A stretch of 64,000 nucleotides of DNA, taken from assembly GCA_024734555.1 (NCBI GenBank), contig JANPWX010000544.1, positions 630,644 to 694,643 on the forward strand, given 5' to 3'. A program made the translations under genes and the position numbers. Every line of letters begins with the position of its first letter. The first letter of the stretch is position 1. The stretch comes from Trochalopteron elliotii. Its lineage: Eukaryota; Chordata; Aves; Passeriformes; Leiothrichidae. The notes under the pieces are model-generated. The model was not told the DNA's origin and did not search any database. It saw only the letters and a list, made by a program, of their open reading frames with translations. Of this stretch, positions 59,849 through 64,000 are shown one piece after another.

Positions 59849-62800
59849 ACACTTGGGAGGATGAAGCCTGGATGGGGACAGCTCTGGTCTCACCTCCAGA
59901 ACCCTTCTCTGAAACTCCCTATAATGAGAGGCAGATAAGCCAGAGCTCCCATTGCCACTCACCCGAGACTGCATGGGGCTTAAAAGGCTCTTATTTATCA
60001 GATCCTCATTATGAAAGTGGTTATTGAATGCCCAGACGTTCCTACAGCAGCCTGGGCAGCCCTCCTGTGTATGTCCCCTTGCTTGCTGCCACTGCTGCAA
60101 TTTTAAAATAAATAAATAAACCAGAATGGCCACGTAATTATAGGAAATGAAGACACACATTAGGCTGGAGCAGCAGGGAATCATTATTTGCTGTCCTTCA
60201 GCACCCCAAAGCAAACAAGGGTGGAAGGGAGGCTCGCTGTGGGTCAGAGCTCTGTGTTCCCCACTCTGGCACTGGCACAGGGCCAGGGATGGGAAGCAAA
60301 CTCTGGGAATGGGGGATTTGGCACCACCATGAGAGCCAAAACCACGTGCAGAAGGGAGGGAAGGGCATGGCCAGAGGCACAGCAGGGCTGGAGATAGGGA
60401 ATGGAGCAGAAATATCCCAAAGTGGAGCACACAGAGCCCCTGAGTCATCCCGAGCAGGGAGCTCTGAGCCCAAGGGCAGCGAGGCACCAGGGCCGGCCCC
60501 CGCAGCTCCTCGGGTGTCCGCGGGGGTGGGACAGCACCAAAGCCGGCCCTGAGGGCAGCTAAAACCACCTCGTCTGCAATTTCCAAGGAAAAAAGTTGCT
60601 TTATTAAATTACCAGCCTGTGGAAAATATGTATCCTGCTCCTCTTGAGAGGAGAGAGACACATAAAATTAGGGCTCGTTTCGACAAGACACCTTCAGTGA
60701 GTGTAAATCACTCATGGGTTGATTAACTTCTCTTCTTAGGCAATTCTGCAAGTTAGATGACAAAGCTTCCTCTCCTCCTGAAGGCTTTTACTGAACTTGT
60801 AAAAAATCCAGGTATACTAATGTCTTTCTTTTTTATTATTATTATTATTTCAGAGCCAAGGCAGCACTGCAGCATTACTGTCTGGGAGCTGTTTGTCATT
60901 GTACAGGACTGTTTACCTTGTTTTTTCCTCAAATACCAGCAAATTAAAAAGAAAATGGAAAGAGAATTTCATCAGCCATGACAAACGATGCCATTTTTTG
61001 ATGCATATGCAAAACAGCAAATTAGGCATTTGCTGATGCTCTTCCATTTACGACACAGAAGGGATGGGATGCTGGGTATGTCCTCTGGGAGCAGCACAGG
61101 AGGGGAGGGGTGGACTGGGTTGCCAGAACCAAAATATGATAAAAATATTGTAAATCCCCAGAAAACTCAGAAATTCCCCAAACTGGCCATGGACAGCTCA
61201 TATCTGTGATAGCAGTGGCAGAAAAATCCCCCAGGGCTGGGGAGCCAGGCAGCTCCTATCCTGCCCAGGGGATATTCATCTCCTGGCCCTGTCTTGGCTC
61301 CAACCCTCACAGTTTCTCCCTGCTGAGATGCTGAGGCACTGAGGATGGAGATTTCAGGCTGCTCAGGAACTGTTTTAATTCGAGGCATGACTATTTGGAC
61401 CAGCAATTATGTGCTTGGTGAAACTCAGACACAGACACCTCCCAGGTCCTGTCTGAAGGCAACACTGAGCACAGGATTGACACCTGTGGCATTCATGACT
61501 ACCCCTTTGTTCCCTTTTGTTCCTCCTTTGAGGGAGGAGGATGAACATCCCTGTTCCTGGCTCTGCACACCTTCATCCCAACTGCTAAACCACTGTTTTC
61601 CCCTGGGAACCTGCCTCCAGCGTGGAGGAACTCATTTCATCTCATCAGCTTCACCTGCAACATTTTGCCTGTGAAGACACCGTAGCACAACAAAAATAAT
61701 CTTTATGTGTGTGCTCTACTCATGTCTGAATGTATGCACAATGTGAAAACATAATCATTTTTAAGCCCACTTGCAGCAACATTTCTCTCATGCTGGGGCT
61801 GCTCCCCTGCTCCTCCTCCCTGCAGAAATTCAGATAAAAGAGGGGGGAAAACAAATCCTGCAGCTTCCTAGCCCAGGCTCGGGCAAAGCAGGGATGTGCT
61901 GTTAACACAGAGGAGTGATCCTGCGAGCTGCTGGAATGCTTTCTTGGATTGACAAATAATAAATGCTGATTCCTCTGGGCTCTAGCAAGAGCAGGGACTG
62001 CAGTGAGGAGGGAAGGACGAGCACCCACCCTGCCAAGGGCAGCTCCTCAGCGAGGCTGGCAAAGCCTCTCACACCTTGCACAGCAAGTCCAAGTATCTCT
62101 GTGCTAACTTTGATAAATGATGGAATACATCCTCAAAAATAAACTCTGTCAAGGAAAGCTGATAGCAATAAAGGAGTTATGAGAGGAGAGGAAATTTGCC
62201 ATTCAGAGAGAGATAACCTTGCAAATACTCTGTATTCCTGACACAGAGAGAACAGAACCGACACGCTCGCTGCTCTCCCGCCCATTCCAAAGAATCCGAG
62301 CTTTTCCACAAGCTGTGAAAAGGATCGTGCTTTATCTGCTCCTTCCCAGGTTCAGCTGAGGTTTCAGCAGGAGCTTGCTGAACCATCAGTGCCTGCAATT
62401 AACACTTGCAACTATTTTTACAGCGGGATCTGGGCTGGGTGTTGGAGAGCCCCCGGAGAGAGGCTCAGGCGTGCGCTGCGGCGAGCGCGGCTGCGGGAGG
62501 AGCATCACCCTGACTCCACAGGCTGCTCCCTCCCTTCCATCCCCACAACGCTCCTGGAACCCTGGGGGAACCCTGAAAACCTCTAATCTCAGCCTAACCC
62601 TTAGGTGGACCCTACTGGGGACCCTAAAGACAGAGCTCTGTGTGGTCCTCACTCCCTGCTGAGAGCACGGCTGAGCACTGCTGCCCTCTGAACGTCATCA
62701 CCTTGGGACTTGGGATGTCCAACTTCCAAATTTTGGAAATTTGTCAAAAAAAGCTTCCAGGTGTAATTTGGACTGCAAGGCAGCCGGCCTAGAAAGAAGG

Positions 62801-64000
62801 GGCTGGAGCCTGAGGCCTCTGGTGCAAGCTGGGGTGGGGGGAAGGCTTTGGGCAGTGCAGAGCTGGGCTCTCCTGGCAGGGAGTTTGGGAGCAAGAGGAG
62901 ATTGTGTGCAGGATTGCTGAAGGAGGCTGTGAGAAACTGTCCTAAGGGTGAGATGCTGGTTTGTTTTGTAGCAGAGTAAATCCAGTGTGGATTCGTGGAG
63001 CTCTCCAGCTTTACTCCAGGTCCCTCAGGCAGGACAGACTGCCCACTGCAGGTACAAATGTGTCCTCTCATGACAGGTCAGACACTTGCCAAAAGCAGAA
63101 ACAACAGGCTGGAGCTGGGAGCTGTGGATTGGGAAGTCTGGAATTGAATACACAATCAATTCACGAGGCCACCTCTGGGATACCCCAAGTCTCTGGTGCC
63201 ACACAAAGCCAGAGGTGATGTCCAGTGCTGTTACCCAGGCTGAGGATGTAAAAAAGAACATTTTATTATTCAGTTCCTGGAGTGACCCAAGTGTAGATGG
63301 CAGATCATGCTGTGGATCACTCACAGCCACAACAATGACAATTTTTGCCTCTTTCTTTTTTGCAGGCTCTGCAGAGCCAGTGACCACTCACTTACCCTGC
63401 CCCAAAGGGAACTTGCTGGAAAGCCACAGGCCTAGCAGGAATAAGTAAAAAAGCTTTCAATACAGTTTTCTTTTTGGTATAAACCCACAGTGAGTGGAAG
63501 GAGGCAGGATGGGAGGCATGGAATGGGAGGAAGGTCTCAGGGCTGCCATGGGCATCACTGTCCCACAGGAAAGCTGCAGGCACCACCTCCAACTAATTTA
63601 ATTTGAGGAGGGAAAGGGTTGTATTTGTATTTGTGGCAGTATTTCACACCCCTTTGGTGGCAAGAAGGGGCTCCCTCTCCTCCCTCAGCAGCCTTATTCC
63701 CTGGCAGCCACGATCCAATGATTCTGCTTTTTAATCTGCCTGAGAGAAGGGGGATAATTAGTAACGAAGCACACGTGCTAAGAACATGCAATTATAACCA
63801 TTGGGTTATAATTTATGTCTTATCCTTCTGCACAAAGTAATTAATATAGTAAAAGATTATTTATACCTAAGTGAGTAGAAGGCAAAGTTAGCTCTGCTCA
63901 GCGATGGGACCCAGCTGAATGACTGTGCCCAAAAGGGGCTGGAGGCTGGAAAGACAGGGAGAGGCAGAGAAATTCCTGAAAGAACAGGAACTGGGGTTTG
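59849..64000. other. unique non-coding sequence
   Basis: No gene was recognised. Small CpG-rich patches lie at 60478-60550 and 62440-62515. Acceptor-like pyrimidine tracts ending in CAG occur near 60852 and 63365, but no convincing exon follows either. AT-rich candidate elements lie at 60800-61040 and 63700-63900. Confidence 0.4.
63700..63900. promoter_or_regulatory. candidate conserved non-coding element
   Basis: GGATAATTAGTAACG, ATGCAATTATAACC, GGTTATAATTTATG and AAAGTAATTAATATAG cores lie close together in repeat-free sequence. Homeodomain-like content only. Confidence 0.2.

Noticed and set aside
59642..60661. 339-codon minus-strand open frame
   Set aside because: Its C-terminal part is antisense CR1 tail, the composition is low in domain-like features, and nothing recognisable was found. 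A chance frame in moderately GC-rich DNA.
60852..60981. Possible terminal exon after an ATTATTATTTCAG acceptor
   Set aside because: The acceptor is preceded by an ATT microsatellite rather than a true pyrimidine tract, and the short peptide has no recognisable features.
63366..63448. Possible terminal exon after CTTTCTTTTTTGCAG
   Set aside because: Good acceptor, but only 27 codons to the stop with simple composition. No upstream exon identified.

Overview
This window looks like a non-coding stretch of a bird chromosome, probably a passerine. That is inferred from the repeats. At least 14 fragments match the 3' end of the avian CR1 LINE: antisense copies open with a CACAGAATCAYAGAATGG-type motif, and sense copies close with ATTCTGTGATTCT. 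There are also several solo retroviral LTRs, and no mammalian-type SINEs or LINEs. Nothing resembles prokaryotic organisation; open frames are short, overlap on all strands, and lack recognisable domains.

Layout. (1) 1-14.1 kb is mostly unique AT-rich sequence. It holds one exon-like block (469-645, splice-flanked, unidentified) and a pair of ~154-bp direct repeats about 95% identical (4672-4825 and 7144-7297). (2) 14.17-16.32 kb is a GC/CpG-rich block broken by a 352-base N gap. Three different tandem arrays lie in or beside it: a 17-bp C-rich array, a CA-rich array of ~20-22-bp units, and a 52/55-bp minisatellite of nine units. It may be a CpG-island promoter, but no first exon can be defined. 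(3) 16.3-41 kb is unique sequence with CR1 fragments from 19.65 kb on, a compound pentanucleotide microsatellite (22.15-22.32 kb), a 355-bp tandem duplication (34.63-35.33 kb) and a probable assembly artefact (53-bp duplication around NNNN at 36.44 kb). (4) 41.2-55.2 kb is an LTR cluster: four solo LTRs of one family (A), each flanked by 6-bp target-site duplications (three perfect, one 5/6), plus two LTR-like elements of other families (B, C). One family A copy is inserted inside a CR1 fragment. (5) 55.2-64 kb is unique sequence with four CR1 fragments, small simple repeats, a G-quadruplex-prone stretch and candidate conserved elements.

No complete protein-coding gene, tRNA, rRNA, CRISPR array or convincing novel multi-gene system was found. 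The best-supported findings are the family A solo LTRs with their duplications, the recent tandem and direct duplications, the triple tandem-array block, and the assembly artefact. Conserved-element calls rest only on base composition and homeodomain or octamer-like motifs, and are weak without an alignment.
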